DNA of 64,000 bases, from contig JAAPAO010000031.1 of NCBI GenBank assembly GCA_013115145.1, forward strand, positions 1 to 64,000, written 5' to 3'. How positions within the stretch are numbered: position 1 is the first letter of the stretch; each line of letters opens with the position of its first letter. A program made the position numbers and the translations under genes. Below, in pieces: positions 1-11,764 of this stretch. The stretch comes from Perkinsus chesapeaki (lineage: Eukaryota; Perkinsozoa; Perkinsida; Perkinsidae). The notes below the pieces were generated by a model. It made no database searches. It had not been told where the DNA came from and saw nothing but the letters and a program-made list of their open reading frames with translations.

Positions 1-130
1 CGATCATACGAAGTGCGCTGTCTACATTTACAGGTTTCGCGGTTACCATCAACTCAAGAGCCATCGAGGAGGCTACACCGGGTGAAACATTGACTCGAGG
101 AAAAATCGTAGCAATAGACTTGACGCTTGA
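1..130. other. left edge, no gene assigned
   Basis: These bases lie downstream of the stop codon of the M1 aminopeptidase. I see no convincing exon, repeat or structured RNA in them. They could hold that gene's 3' UTR or the end of another gene outside the window. Confidence 0.3.
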
Positions 131-3085
131 TCATTCACTGTCACTCTCGAGGCCAAGATCCTTCTGAACCATCTTCCGACATATGGGGTGATAAAATAGC
201 TTATGTTCTTCAAATGTTCTCTTAGCGAGGTCGGGGTCAACTTGGGCTAAGGCTCTGGAGACATAGTGGAATTCCTCAGACGCTATGAGTGTTCCTTACC
301 TATAGAGGGTTCTCGTAAATTTCATTCGTCCTTGCTCTGTAACAAGCTTCACCGCCTCTTGTTTGGCTCCATCCCATCCCGAGGAAAGAGCAAGTTGGAT
401 AAAATCACAGCGAACCTATCGATAACTTTTGAACTCCCATCATCGCTCAAGGCCAACCTCGCAGTTTGTATTTAGGAACCCATAGGCATCGTTCATCTTC
501 TTCACGACTTCTGCGGCATATCGCCCTTCTTCGAACCTGTCAACTCTGAAGGCCAATCCTGGTGACAGTAAAGCTTACTTTCCATCATTTATAAGCGTGT
601 TGAGCATGATGCACTTCTTGGCGCTTGGCCATTCTCGAACCCCAGCGCACTCTGGGATACTCCCATTATGGGCCGCTTTCTCCCATTCCACTGCAAGGGC
701 CGTGGCCGCCTCTACCGGTTGAGGATCATACGGTGGTTTGTACTCGGGCATTCCAGGCGTGTAAAAAAGCTTCTGCCAATCAGGCTGTTGTGGTATCTAG
801 GCCGGCCGTGATGGTTGCGAGATACAAGACTGCTCCTCACTTTATCCTTGAACTCCTGCATAAAGAAATTGGCAAACTGCTGGCTGGTGACCGTCGAGCC
901 AGCAAATGCATTGAAGTACTTCTGCACAAACGATTGGAAGATCTCATGGCCGCCAACGAGTTCTTGTAAATACCTGATCAGTTACCGACGCTCTACAAAA
1001 ACACTCAACCTGAACCTACCATAATAGACTAGCTCCCTTCTCGTATGGTACAGTCGAGAAGGAATCGTCAGGGTCAACCCCACTTGATAGATCGGGAACG
1101 AGGCATGTGAAGTTGTGGTCGGGACCAATCCTGAGGCATTCGTTGTCTCGCTGGTTCGAAGAAGACACACACCTTTCAGCACATTGGGTCAGAGCCTGCC
1201 AACCACTCTCGGCGCGTAAAGCACCACGCTCCTCGCCAAAGCAGCGCTCGACAATTTTCCGTTCGATGAAGCAAGTCATTCCCTCGTTGAGCCAGAAATG
1301 CTCCCAGTTTCCTGATGAGACCAATGATGAGAGTGATGACGGCAGATCTTCGGCAGTACTGTTAGTAACGAGATTGCCACTCCAGCTGTGAGCTATCTCA
1401 TTGGCAATCACATCAACTTGACTGCGGTCTCCAGCAAGGAGGGTTGGTGTAACAAATGTGAGGCAGGGGTTCTCCATGCCTCCATAAGGGAAGGAGGGGG
1501 GCACAACAAAAAGGTCGTAACTGATTGGAAGTGTGACTGGAGGAACCTGTTCTGTCCGAAAACGTACACGCCGAATCTGTATGGGCCGCATAACTCTTCA
1601 GCGGTCGAAAGTATCTTCTCGGTCTCTTCGAACTCCCACTGAGCTTTGTCCACCACAGAAGGCTCAGCCCACACTGTTGAGCCTGGATGAACAAGGGTGA
1701 TCAAAAATCCTAGTGAGCTGTATTAACAACCTACGCGGACCGAGGCGCCTTCCTGCTAGTTCGCCGCAAACGATGGCAATAAGATACGGTGGGATGGCCA
1801 CGTCTTGGCGGAAAGTATGGGCTGACCAAAGCCCGGAGAAAGCAGGAGGTGTAGTTGATACACCAAAGTCATTCGGTGGCTGAGGGACTAAACTTTCAAG
1901 ATGCCACGCTGCTAGCCTACCTGGCACCGGTGACCTCCAGATGTTTGCCGAATAGCAGACATCAAACAGAATAGCTCAGTTGGTGCGCGAATACGAGCGG
2001 AGTAGGTTACCTGAGAGAGAGGCGTTGAAGGGATATGTAAGTGCAACTGTGCTCAGTTCCTTAACAGTAGTGGGTGCTGGGGCAAGGAGTCGCTCGTGAG
2101 CCCTCCTCTGCTACCGAGGGCGACTATGAACTTCCTTACCTTGCAGTTGCAACCATCTTGCAAGGGGACCATGGCTCTGGCATGGATAGCTTCGCATTGT
2201 GAAAACAGAAATGGATATTTGCCTCCTGAAGTCTGCTCCTTGGTCAGGAACTGCAGGGCAGAGCTGTCACTCGACGTGGCATACGCCACACGGACGAACA
2301 ACTGTTGGCCGGCCAGGCACGTAGGAGGCAAAGTAATACGTAAAGGTGTGCCCAGGACAGGATCCTGAAATAGAAATTACTGATAAACGGCGGCGGCCGA
2401 GAAGAGTAACAGAACGATTGACTTCACGCCTGGGGAGAAATATCGGACGAAGGACACGAAATGACAGGACGAGGGAACTGTCGAGTAGCTGCAGAGGATG
2501 AGATTCAAATGTGACCCGCGATGCCAAACTTGAGGACTCGAGCATTTACCGAACTCTTGTGAAGTTAATTTTGGATACTGGCTGATTCAATATTAATTAA
2601 TCAATGCAAAGTCAGAAATCTTCTCGCCTCGGTTTCATTTATAATGTAAGAGTTACTGCTTCACTTGCCTTGCGATCCTCCTCTAATTCATACGGCAATT
2701 CTTGTAGGATATAAGGTGCCGATGATCCAGGTATGACAGGCGGGTGCGCTGTCACCAAATAAACCTTGAACGGGATAATGTGGTTTAAGTGCAAGTGGTT
2801 GTACGCTTACTTGTCGGATCTGTAGGTCTCTGGTGTCTAACACCAATTCACAAGGCCCAGCAGTATTAGGTACACAGGTGATGTCCACTCGGCCGACCAG
2901 CCGTGTAGACTCGAAATCGACGGCGAGGTCGAGGTCAAGATGTACCTTATGGCAGAGGAATCTTCAGGTCGAGCATGCATCTAGCGCCATACCATCTTTG
3001 CGCGGCCCATTCCCAAAGGTTCGCTCAAGCTCGAAGGGTCATCGTTGTGGTCCTCAGTGTCGACCTCCTCCGCATCTCCGTTCAT
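131..3085 (-). CDS. LTA4H: leukotriene-A4 hydrolase-type M1 aminopeptidase
   Basis: Multi-exon gene matching LTA4H from end to end. The N-terminal beta-domain is visible (LVLDTRDLQI near 2840; SALQFLTKEQTSG and YPFLFSQCEAIHARA near 2230). The catalytic block holds PSFPYGGMENPCLTFVTP (GxMEN, peptide N-terminus binding), then VIANEIAHSWSGNLVTN, WEHFWLNEG and STVPYEKG. The C-terminal helical domain follows (QKYFNAFAGSTVTSQQF; FEEHKLFYHPICRKMV). M1 enzymes bind zinc through HExxH plus a distal Glu. Here the first His is Asn (NEIAH, codon AAT), while the second His, the general-base Glu, the WLNEG Glu and the YEKG Tyr are kept. The start is the ATG at 3085, preceded by a pyrimidine tract and AG. 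A 47-nt intron follows the first exon, and a 48-nt in-frame intron sits between LVTN and WEHF. The family is cytosolic. Catalytic competence is uncertain because of the Asn. Confidence 0.93.
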
Positions 3086-3118
3086 CTCCTGAAACGATAC
3101 GTTACGGAATCAAGGCCA

Positions 3119-3510
3119 TCATAGGGAATCGACGTGGTCATAGACTTCATCACTTACTCGACATGAACTCGCTATTAGTGTGGTAGTCGTAGGCGCGCTG
3201 GTAGGCACCGCAGCGAACTACAGCCAAATCCCCATGGACGCCTTAAACGAGAAGGCTCACCTGAAGGCCGCCAAAAGCAGGCTGCTGGTACATTAAGGGC
3301 ACCTGCTGAGGTACGGGTCCAGAGGGGTTCGCCACTGGCACCTAAGCAAGATAAAATAAAGAGATGGAAGCGACTAGGAGGCTACCAAAGTGTAATACTG
3401 TTGCTGGTGAGGGTCGAACAAAGTGGGGGCCTGCATGGGCGCTTGCTGTTGTTGATAGCTAGGGAACATTATTTCAGAAATGCTGTCGTTGAAAGAGGCA
3501 GCGGCAAAAC
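3119..3510 (-). CDS. small Q/P-rich hypothetical protein
   Basis: Reading the minus strand gives an exon with SFNDSISEIMFPSYQQQQ, then APMQAPTLFDPHQQQ and, after a short intron, VANPSGPVPQQVPLMYQQ followed by PAFGGLQ. A further exon may read FAAVPTSAPTTTT and end at 3119. Composition (Gln, Pro, Tyr) is that of a disordered adaptor or RNA-associated protein, but I recognise no domain. The first exon could start at the ATG at 3469 or earlier after the AG near 3511. It sits head-to-tail between the M1 aminopeptidase and NMD3 on the same strand. Confidence 0.45.
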
Positions 3511-3657
3511 TGCGGAAAGAACGGTATAAAGCAGCATAACACGAGACGGGCTCTGTCGGGGCTAGAGGAACAGTTACTATGATAGTATTGTGGTGAATCG
3601 TGAGGTTAGTAAGACGTGTAGAGGTTCAACAATACGAAGTTATCGACGTAGCGCTCT

Positions 3658-6600
3658 CTATAGCTCATCATCGTCATCGCCATTCTCCGCAGGGATATCG
3701 GCCGGGCCTATAGGTGGAGCTAACAGTGCTCTTATCTCGTCAATGGGCATACCTTTATCGTTCAGCGTGAGACCGTCCAGCAACTCAGCCAAGTCCACTT
3801 CGGGAGCCTCGTTCTCCTGACAGAAAGCGGCAGCCTTAAACCAGCAGCGGTTCCACAGCCTAAACTCACATCATCGTCATCCTCTTCCTCTTCGCGCGAA
3901 GGTGCAGCTGCTGGTTCCTTCCAAGCAGGATCACGGAACAAGTTAATCTAGAATGAACCCCTTGCAACGGCTAAGCATAGCGACTCCCCCACCTCCTGTC
4001 GAAGATCCTTGTCCTCTTCGATATCCCTCATGAACTGCTCGTAATCGCCGTCATTTGACTCCTCACCTGAATGAGACCATAAATGAGCAAAAAACAGATA
4101 CGGTAATAGAAGGAAAGGATGAAGTATACTAGTGCCTCAGGAGGGACGCACTCGAGACGCGTGCGTCATCATTCGACCAGTTCAATGTCCCGCCTAAAAA
4201 TTTGCATTCGCCTGTTTTTCCATGTAGACAGGTGAAGACTTTCAAGGTACTCCCCGTTGTCCCGGTTGGTGCTTCAGTGAAGCTAGTGCGTGCAAGCAAA
4301 CGCGGCGAAAGCCTCATCGCAGTGCCCCACGATGCCAAGTCCACAAGAGCATCTGACGCTCAGATGCTTACCTCCAGCGTCCTCTCTCTCCAACCTTCTC
4401 AATATCCATGGGCGCTTGCGCTGGCGATGTCTGGTGTAGGTCTTTTTGACAATAATAACATCCAAGTTGGTCTTCTCGAGCATCTCCTCATCAATACCGG
4501 AAACATTCACCGTGCGAAGATCATACCTGCTCCAAGATGAATCCTGAGCTGAGCTACGATGACACCTATTTTTCGGCAAGCACTAATTATCCTACTTCCC
4601 AGCACTCTCTATGTGCGATGAAGCCTGGGCTATCGGCTATCTGACTCTACCCACAAATCTCATCTATTGATAAGTATAAAATTTGGAGAAAGTAATGATT
4701 GCGAATGAACTCGACTATTATATTTCTTCAATCGCTCGTTTCTGTACAGCAAGAAGTGTTGTACAATGGAAGCTTACAAGAGCAACTCACCCAGCACAGA
4801 GATCTCCCGGTTGGAGCACGCCGCCCAGATGAGAGCGAACTGTGATGATCTCCGGGTCACCAGCGGCTGCCTCCCCGCAGTCTTGCGTGCCTGAACCAAG
4901 CTGGCCTCGGCAAAGTGAGCGTCCTTACGCATGAGCTCCAAGTCAACCATATTGTAAGTTTTAGCGCCGCGCTTGTTGAAGGCAGAGCCGCGGGCTGGGC
5001 CGATATCCTCATCGACGTTTAGGACGGTAAATTCCACCAAGTGACGGCGAGTGAGAAGAGGATCGAAGGGGTTCTTCCAGTACCTGTCGAAGACTGTAGT
5101 GGACCGCTACAGGAGGAATTGAGACAATTAAGTATAAGGGATATAGTTTAATAATTGTGTTGGATATCAGAGCAAGTAGTCCGAATAGCAGCTCCACAAA
5201 ACTTTCGAGACCAATTGTGAGCAGCGATAAAATCTGCAGTGTCGAGAACACTTCGACCTAGCAGCAGGTTGGACGGTTTCATGTCTACGAGTTTCATGGT
5301 CTCTGACCACACCTTCTGTATTGAACCATACGTGGAGATCAAGCGACTTACTCTATTCCAGCGAGATCTGATACCTTCCCGGTCAGAGGGTCTACCAAAC
5401 GGATCTGACTAGATACCTGAAATGGCAGACACCATCGACCCTATCATACCACTGCGGACCTTACCTTCGTGACAACTTGAATGGGGTTTACTCCGCCCAG
5501 TTTATTCTTCAATGCCTTCGGCAAGAACACCACATCATCCTTGCACACTGGGCACATATCAACCAGCGTTGTATACTTATAGTTGTACCTGCATACCAAC
5601 TTTTCGTCAAATCTCGAGTCGGTATGGCACTTACGTTGTGTTGTGGGAATCATGACTGATAAGATGCTTGCTCTGCTTCACTCTAGAAGGCACCTATCAT
5701 CACCATCAATCCCCTACTAGCACCCCATCCTACTTGACTGAGCACGAATTCTGTGAACTTCTGAGCGTGGCTCCGATGGCCAAAGTGGAAGTCCAAACCA
5801 TCCGGAGTTCGCTTGATACCAACGACCTTTTCGTGAGCATCGTGCTTGAGAATGAGCTGCTCCAAGTAGTAGAAGGTTCGCTTGTGGTCGGTCTTCTGTC
5901 GGACTTGGACCTATTAGAAATGACCCGCAGTGAATTAACACGATTGCACACACGATAGACAGTGTGTGCAAATTTGGTTTACAAATTTGTTTGTACACCA
6001 GCTTGAGAAACATAAACAACAGCTCAAGCAATCACGCGAAGTTACACTTGTTGTAAAGGAAGCCTGCTAGATAGCCAGGCACACAAACGTCCCTATAACA
6101 CAGCCCAGAATGAGAGACCTTGGCATCACTGTTAAGAGGAGGAGGAGGCATGACGATAAAAGGTAATCGTTTGAGAGCTAACTCCGTCACTAGATAAGCC
6201 AACCCTTCTTACCGAAGCGTTCCATGTGTGAGGTGTATACGTACGTTTGCAGTCGTCACATTGCTGCCAGGCAACCTAAAAGGAATCTTACTAGCTCTAA
6301 CCTTATGATCGCTGCCGAGACTCACAATGAAATCAACTATCATAGACTGCTGCATGATAGCGCCGTTCATGACTTCCTTCTGGACGGTCAACTTAACCTT
6401 CATCCTCTTACTCGTTGGTGCTTGCCAGATCTAACAGCATCACTCCACAACAAATCGCTATGGAATTGCTACGAAGTTGGCGTCCACCAGCTTCACCTTA
6501 TTGAGGCCTTTAATCTTCTTAAGGCAGATCCCCAATAGCTCTCGAGACTCCGGCTCGCAGGCAACCCACGGGGGCCTCTGGTACCTGTTATAGGTACTAA

Positions 6601-6887
6601 TCCGACTGGGCCCGAAAGAGAGCTTACCGGTTGCACTCCCGGCAGTAGTTCACAACGGCCTGCTTGGAGATACCCTCAGTAATATCAACTTCCCCCTTCA
6701 TGCAGTTAACACACATGTTGGACTGGTTCGGCTGCATCGACGCGCCACAGACACAACAGAGGACCTGACGACAACCGTCACTGTGGGCCGCCAAGAGGAT
6801 GCCACCTACATTAGCGTAACGGGGCATTTCGTCTTGAGCTGAAGTTGGTTGAGCGACACTGGAATTAAAGGATCTCTTACGGGACAT
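3658..6887 (-). CDS. NMD3: 60S ribosomal subunit export adaptor NMD3
   Basis: Clear NMD3 orthologue split over many short exons. The N-terminal zinc module has paired Cys (LCCVCG, NMCVNCMKGEVDITEGI, YCRECNR near 6640-6760). A conserved block follows, with ESRELLGICLKKIKGLNKV, VDANFVWTEPHSRRVKVKL and VQKEVMNGAIMQQS (6230-6540). Next come EQLILKHDAHEK and DGLDFHFGHRSHAQKF (5683-5865), VCRYNYKYTTLVDMCPVCKD (5540-5600), FTVLNVDEDIGPA (near 5030) and DVIIVKKTYTRHRQRKRPW (near 4450). The C-terminal acidic DYEQFMRDIEEDKDLRQEV and EVDLAELLDGLTLND finish the protein, as in animal NMD3. NMD3 binds nascent 60S subunits and links them to the CRM1 export receptor. The chosen start is the ATG at 6887 (MSRKRSFN). 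The stop is a TAG read from 3660-3658. A 45-nt intron near 6770-6820 has no stop codon and can be mistaken for coding sequence. Confidence 0.95.
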
Positions 6888-6992
6888 TACCAACCACACA
6901 GCTGTGAAAGAAGATCACACCGCCCCACAGCCACAACAAAGGCAAAAAGAATCGGAACAGTTGAAACCATAGAGATGATATGTATTAGTATT

Positions 6993-7696
6993 CAGAGCTC
7001 ACCGAGCCCGGCGCTGCTTCCCGAGTAGCCGTGGCGACCGGATCTCCCGCTTGTTCTATTATAAATGATGATTCTGATCGAACGCCTTCTATAAGATGCT
7101 TCTCCCATACCTCACCTCAAACACACGTAGATCGCTAAGAAGACACCAGCCAGGGCCAACACTGCAGTAGTCTTGCTGAAAGGTCGAGCCCGACGGTCCA
7201 ACTCTCGAGTTCGCTCTTCCTCAGCCTGCCGCTCAGCCTACAAACAACAATGCCTTCGTGAAACCAATTTCTGCGGTGTTACTTCAGCAATTTTTTCAAA
7301 GTGTTCTTCCACCGTGGCCAAGAACTTCTCTCTTTCCTCGCGATCTTTAACTCCCATTCTTCTCAAGTCCTTCTCCGTAAGCCGTTTCACTTCGGCAACA
7401 TATCTGATACCAAACGAGTCCATCCGAAAGAAACACGTGGTATCTACTTGAATTTCCTGGCGAACAAGATATCCACCAGATCATCGAGACCGTTCTCTCT
7501 CAGGAAGGCTGTGAGCTCCGAGTGATCCTTCTCTGTCTCCAATTTGTGTGCTTTACGCTCCTCCTTCTGATGCCTCTCCCTGTCCCTCATCCGACGGCTA
7601 ACCTTGAATGAATACAAAACATATATATCAAGACCTCAATTCACTCGGCTTCAAGTTCTGGCTGTCCGACAATCCCAAACCCGCAAACGATGCCAT
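6993..7696 (-). CDS. SAM-domain protein with C-terminal hydrophobic tail
   Basis: The gene starts at the ATG at 7696 (MASFAGLGLSDSQN). The next exon has a basic, charged stretch (SRRMRDRERHQKEERKAHK) and then a sterile-alpha-motif core: SELTAFLRENGLDDLVDILF, a 44-nt phase-2 intron, then KYVAEVKRLTEKDLRRMGVK and DREEREKFL. A charged segment (AERQAEEERTRELD) precedes a single hydrophobic helix (TTAVLALAGVFLAIYVCL). SAM domains mediate oligomerisation. The terminal helix suggests a tail-anchored protein on an internal membrane (inference). Translation either stops at 7112 just after the helix or splices to an exon ending near 6993. The latter would add about 20 Ser/Gly-rich residues. Confidence 0.72.
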
Positions 7697-7883
7697 GGCG
7701 TGGCATATTATCTAACCGAAGCGATTAGTTAACTAGTATTAAGTACTCATCAAATGAATTCATACGGCGATTACTGTATTTCGGTGGACTCGAAAGTGGT
7801 TGGAGCTACCACGGAAAGCCGGAAAATGTACAACCGAGATCAAGCGATTGGTCTATGTCAGCTGCTCAATATCATATCGAGCC

Positions 7884-9616
7884 TTACAGAAGCTTCTCAT
7901 CACCAATAGTAATGACCATGCATTCAGCAGCAGATACCATCGAGCCCCACTTCCCGTGATATCCCACCTCCTCCTGTTCCACCATCTTCTCTGCTACTCC
8001 CTGAGCTGTTTGCCCCGCATTATTTTTTATACTCTTGTCAGCTCCGCCCTCCAACAGGAGTGCCTCGACCGCTGACATATTCTAACACCACGCTTCCTTC
8101 ACAGTTTCGATCGGCTTTTCTTACATTTCTAACAGCGATATGGAGCGCTGTGTTCCCCTCCTCATCACGGACATTAGCGTCAGCCTTCCCGGTGTCTATA
8201 AGAAGCTGCACTGCGTTCGCCATCCGCCTGAAATAGCCCAGCACTCCGTCACTGCGCCACAAAATTAAAGCACTCACATTTTGACTGCAACTAGCAGTGG
8301 GGTTTCCCCGGATTCATTTTTCTTGTTCAGATCGAGATGCTCTAGCAGCCCCGACTCTGGCGAGAGCACCGCGTAGACTGCTTCTTGCTGGCCTTCCAGG
8401 AGGCCCACATGGAGAGGGGTATCTAATGACGGAGACTTCATCTTAAGACTCACTGGAGACCGGTAGTACTTCCTTCCTCGTCGATCGCCGAAAAAATACA
8501 AGGATCGGCCTTGCTGAGGACTTTGATAACTGATGGCTCATTCAGCCTACCTGATGATGACCCAGTATATCAAGCAAAGATTCTCAGGAGGTCACTCTGA
8601 TGACAGCCGCCCAAGTTGCATACATAGATTCAAGATCAAACTCCAAGTAGCGCAGTGCCACCCTTGACCTCCGCGTTAGTGCGATGAAGCCTGTCTCAAA
8701 GTTCCTTAAACCCCCGGTCATTTCCGCCTCTCAAGCCCCAACCTTCATTCGGCGCGAGAACCCTACAGCTGCATCACGGAAGTCCAAACGATATCCCGAT
8801 TCCTTGTCATCATACTAAAAAGTTATATCCAAACGGGCTTTGTCGACCAGAAGCCCTCGAGAGTGCCCGGAAAGCCCTCACCTCCGTCCTACAGGCCCAG
8901 TGTGCCACATTTTGGCCTCCCTCATCGGTCGCCTTCAAATTCGCTCCTCGCTTGATCAGCGGCACCACTGCTGACCCTCCATGGCGGACCGCGTGGATCT
9001 GAGGTTGCCAATGATACAGGAATTTCATACAGGCGCTTACTATCGGAGGCAGACCCATCTCCTCATCAGGTACATTAACAGCAACCTTCTTATTCTCCAG
9101 CACTGCCGATAGTATCTACCTCAGAGGCAGCATGAAGACAATAGAAATTTGACCAATCGCTCGAGCTACTAGCGAGGACTATCTGCATACTGATTACGAA
9201 GCTCTAACTAATCATCGAATATTGTAAAACTCGTCCGCGTTTGGTCGAGGTCCTAAAGTGAGCGGTCCAAAACGACCAGAAGCACTTCCACCGTGGTCAA
9301 AGGTGGTGGAGGTTTGATAACGCCGGGAGATGAAAAGCTGTATCACTAAATGCCGTATGAAATTCTGATCCAGCGCACCCCTGTTCCTAAATGTAAATAT
9401 CGGGTCCAACTAAAAGTAGGTCCCAAAATTATGATACACTCTCAGTAACTACCATATCACCTCATCATCCTCGCACTCTATCGCCGCTATTAGCGGAGTG
9501 ATGCCCCTCTTGCCGACACCGTTAGCATTCTTAACCCAACTGAGTTGCCGGGTAACCTCACCAGCGGAGCCTCCTTTTAGGATGGTCTTCACCAAGGAAT
9601 CGACCGTTGCCGACAT
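7884..9616 (-). CDS. ankyrin-repeat protein
   Basis: Exons on the minus strand encode several ankyrin repeats. The start is the ATG at 9616 (MSATVDSLVKTILKGG), followed by a GITPLIAAIECEDDE repeat. Next is an exon joined by a 42-nt intron, DEEMGLPPI/IHAVRHGG, with VVPLIKRGANLKATDEGGQN and VAHWACRTE. Later exons read SLDTPLHVGLLEGQQEAV, NESGETPLLVAVKM, DEEGNTALHIAVRNV and VEALLLEGGADKSIKNNAGQ. Ankyrin arrays are protein-binding scaffolds and no enzymatic domain is visible. The 3' end is uncertain. Reading through gives a stop at 7884, but a GT after the EQEE codons could splice to an exon ending slightly further left. Confidence 0.75.
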
Positions 9617-9757
9617 GCCGAGGTAAAAAACTACAGGTACAGGTTCGAGCCCCACCAGGGGCGTTTTCTCAACCCGAGGAATTGCGCACAGACACCAAGG
9701 GTACGGAAATGATACTATGCAACAGGGGACAATGATAACACAATTAATAGAGGGACC

Positions 9758-10111
9758 TCAAAGATCTTTTCGACTCCGGCAGTCTGGCACGCTTTCACCG
9801 CGTGGGCCGCTCTCCTTAGACTGAGGAATCCCGTTGTGCTGTATAAGCCCTAGACGCGGCCAGATGTGAGCCTCGCAGAAGCTCACCCAGGTCGGTATGA
9901 TACACTGGGAGAAGAGATAGGTGAGTAGCCAGCAGAAGGCATACCTGAAGGAGGCCATGGGGGCACTGTGGAGAGAGCAGGACCTACTGGACAGGCCTAT
10001 ACAGCTTGCCAAAATGCCGGAGGGGTCCTGAAGGAATGATGACATAACAGCGAGCAGCGACCAACGAGTAAAAGTGTCCAACAGGTAAGGCGTCGCGATT
10101 AACAGCACCAT
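9758..10111 (-). CDS. hypothetical hydrophobic ORF
   Basis: A 117-codon single-exon ORF with a true ATG at 10111. It has hydrophobic segments (MVLLIATPYLLDTF; SFRYAFCWLLTYLFSQCII) and a polar C-terminus. I first considered it the last exon of the TMEM164-like gene, but that gene's conserved end lies at about 10801. No family is recognised. It could be a lineage-specific membrane protein or a chance ORF. Confidence 0.35.
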   Translation of the reverse strand: MVLLIATPYLLDTFTRWSLLAVMSSFLQDPSGILASCIGLSSRSCSLHSAPMASFRYAFCWLLTYLFSQCIIPTWVSFCEAHIWPRLGLIQHNGIPQSKESGPRGESVPDCRSRKDL

Positions 10112-10800
10112 CTTTAGTGATGGTAGAATCAGATTATAAAGAGTTTAATGTTACCTCCGCGATAGAGCTATCGCACTGCGAGAAAAGTTTCCTCGCAACA
10201 TTCGGACATTAGTATGAACTCTATAACGTTCACTCGACACTACTCCGTCAGAATTATATTATCCCACGGAGCATTTGTAAAAGGTGTATCACTACGAGTT
10301 TATACACGGCAACCTATTGAACGCCTATACCGTGCTAATTACTATAAAGCTCTGAGCTAGATAACTTGCCCAGTTCAACTTGGTGAGCTGGGCAAGTTAA
10401 AACAGGACGCTGCGAATGTGATGTAAAGGTGTTTACTATTCAATATACCAACCTCCCAGCGCTGACAGCATGACCAAGTTTCGGTGACAAGGATTAAACG
10501 ATAGCTCTTAATAAGTGGGCCCCTCAAGCCTCATGGAAATGTACTCTTCCGCGATCAAAATACGTTTCTAATACGAAGGAGTTTCGTTAAAAATTTTGTA
10601 CCTAGAGCGAAAGCAAACACCAAACGCTTTACCTCCAGTGAGGACAAGGAGATGGCTATCAGTGAGAGGGCTTCCGCATTAGTTGAGGCTCACCGAAGTC
10701 AACCTTCAAGAGCCGAAAAGTGATTCTAATGCGAAGAAGATGTGTCCCCAGAGTAAAAGGAAAAAACCGACGCTCTCTCTCCGGTAAGGTCTGATGTTTC
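10112..10800. other. intergenic stretch with one hairpin
   Basis: About 690 bases between the 3' end of the TMEM164-like gene and the hydrophobic ORF. No exon was recognised. It contains a perfect 12-bp inverted repeat at 10362-10399 and otherwise AT-rich unique sequence. Confidence 0.5.
10362..10399. repeat. 12-bp perfect inverted repeat (hairpin)
   Basis: Arms TAACTTGCCCAG (10362-10373) and its exact reverse complement (10388-10399) flank a 14-nt loop. It is an isolated hairpin in non-coding DNA and may be a transcript 3'-end structure. Confidence 0.75.
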
Positions 10801-11608
10801 TCAATGGCCTCCCTGCCTCCTCGAGCCCTCACCTCCAGGTGGATGAGTTTGATAGTTGATCTGCACTAAAACTACAAAATGAATGGGTTGTAGTATACAG
10901 CAATGGAACACCGCTGCAAAGGAATAGCAAAACCAAAGACGAGGCTTGAATATGGGGTAACTGTAGGAGATATTACCGCGCGCCACGAAATTAAGACTTA
11001 CGTTCGGAGCGCTATGAGGACGAATGGAGCTAGAACGAGTAGCCAATGTTCCAAATAGAAATGGAATATTTCTGAGAACATGAAGCTCATCGAACAAGCA
11101 TCGAAACCGTCGAAAGATTCTCGGTGATAAAGATTCCCGACAGGTTGATAGAGAAGCTTACCTAAAGGATACTGTCGCTTATAGTATTCCTCCATCTCCG
11201 CAAACACCAAAGCCAATGCTACTCCCCACATGAGGTGGAGGTAAACGTTAAAGAAGTACATCGAAAACTTCGATCGCCGAGACCAATAGATAGCGGCAAG
11301 TAGGATACAGAAAACCTAAGGGCGGTGCGAAATGGCGGAAGGGAAGGACTGTTACATGACAGGGCTGTAAGAGGAACCAGTTGGCCATCACGTCCGCGGA
11401 GGGAGAGTTTTCGCGGCGCGCAAGAATTGCTGTGGCGCATTTGTAGCATATAGCTCCCAGAGCTAGGAGGGTTGTTGCTATCGCATTGAGGAGCTCTACC
11501 AAGTCTGACAAGGGAAAATGAGTAACGACTAAGACGGATAGAAATGAAGAACACTCGGCTGGAACAACTTCTACAAGAAGCTACGTTTAAAAATGACATT
11601 TTTCGCAT
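10801..11608 (-). CDS. TMEM164: TMEM164-like multi-pass membrane protein
   Basis: The family signature is present. An exon with LLALGAICYK leads to NWFLLQPCH (family LLNPCH), then a 41-nt intron, then VFCILLAAIYWSRRSKFS, MYFFNVYLHLMWGVALALVF and SEIFHFYLEHWLLVLAPFVL. A second 41-nt intron (10961-11001) leads to the final exon with LWFCYSFAAVFHCCILQPIH and VQINYQTHPPG. This parallels the human W..L...FYHFSVLQ..... NLNNMLCP region. TMEM164 is an integral ER/Golgi membrane protein with six or so helices, and human TMEM164 has been described as an acyltransferase for ether phospholipids. The C-terminus is at 10801. The N-terminal exon is not resolved. A candidate ATG frame starts at 11608, but its splice to the LVELLNAIA exon is uncertain. 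Confidence 0.8.
10961..11001 (-). other. introner-like intron, copy A (41 nt)
   Basis: GT-AG intron in the TMEM164-like gene. On the minus strand it begins GTAAGTCTTAATTTCG, contains TGGCGCGCGGTAAT at positions 17-30 and ends CTACAG. Removing it joins conserved family residues in frame. The core is shared with two other introns in this window. Confidence 0.85.
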
Positions 11609-11764
11609 TTTTTCCGCAAAAATTCTGCGCCATCCGCAGATTCAGGACCCACTTCGCCCAGCAGGTATCTTACTCATTTTCCCACCATCATCCCTCGCAG
11701 GTGCTCGAACTTCCCAACGGCCTCTGAAACAGCAATGGGGTAATCAGCACCTCCTGAGCAGCGC

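Noticed and set aside
9625-9660. Possible tRNA 3' half (GGTTCGAGCCCCACC)
   Set aside because: No D arm, anticodon arm or acceptor pairing upstream; it lies just before the ankyrin gene start.
9758-10111. Hydrophobic ORF as the last exon of the TMEM164-like gene
   Set aside because: The conserved C-terminal family block (FHCCILQ...NYQTHPPG) is already complete at 10801, and 690 bases of apparent non-coding DNA intervene.
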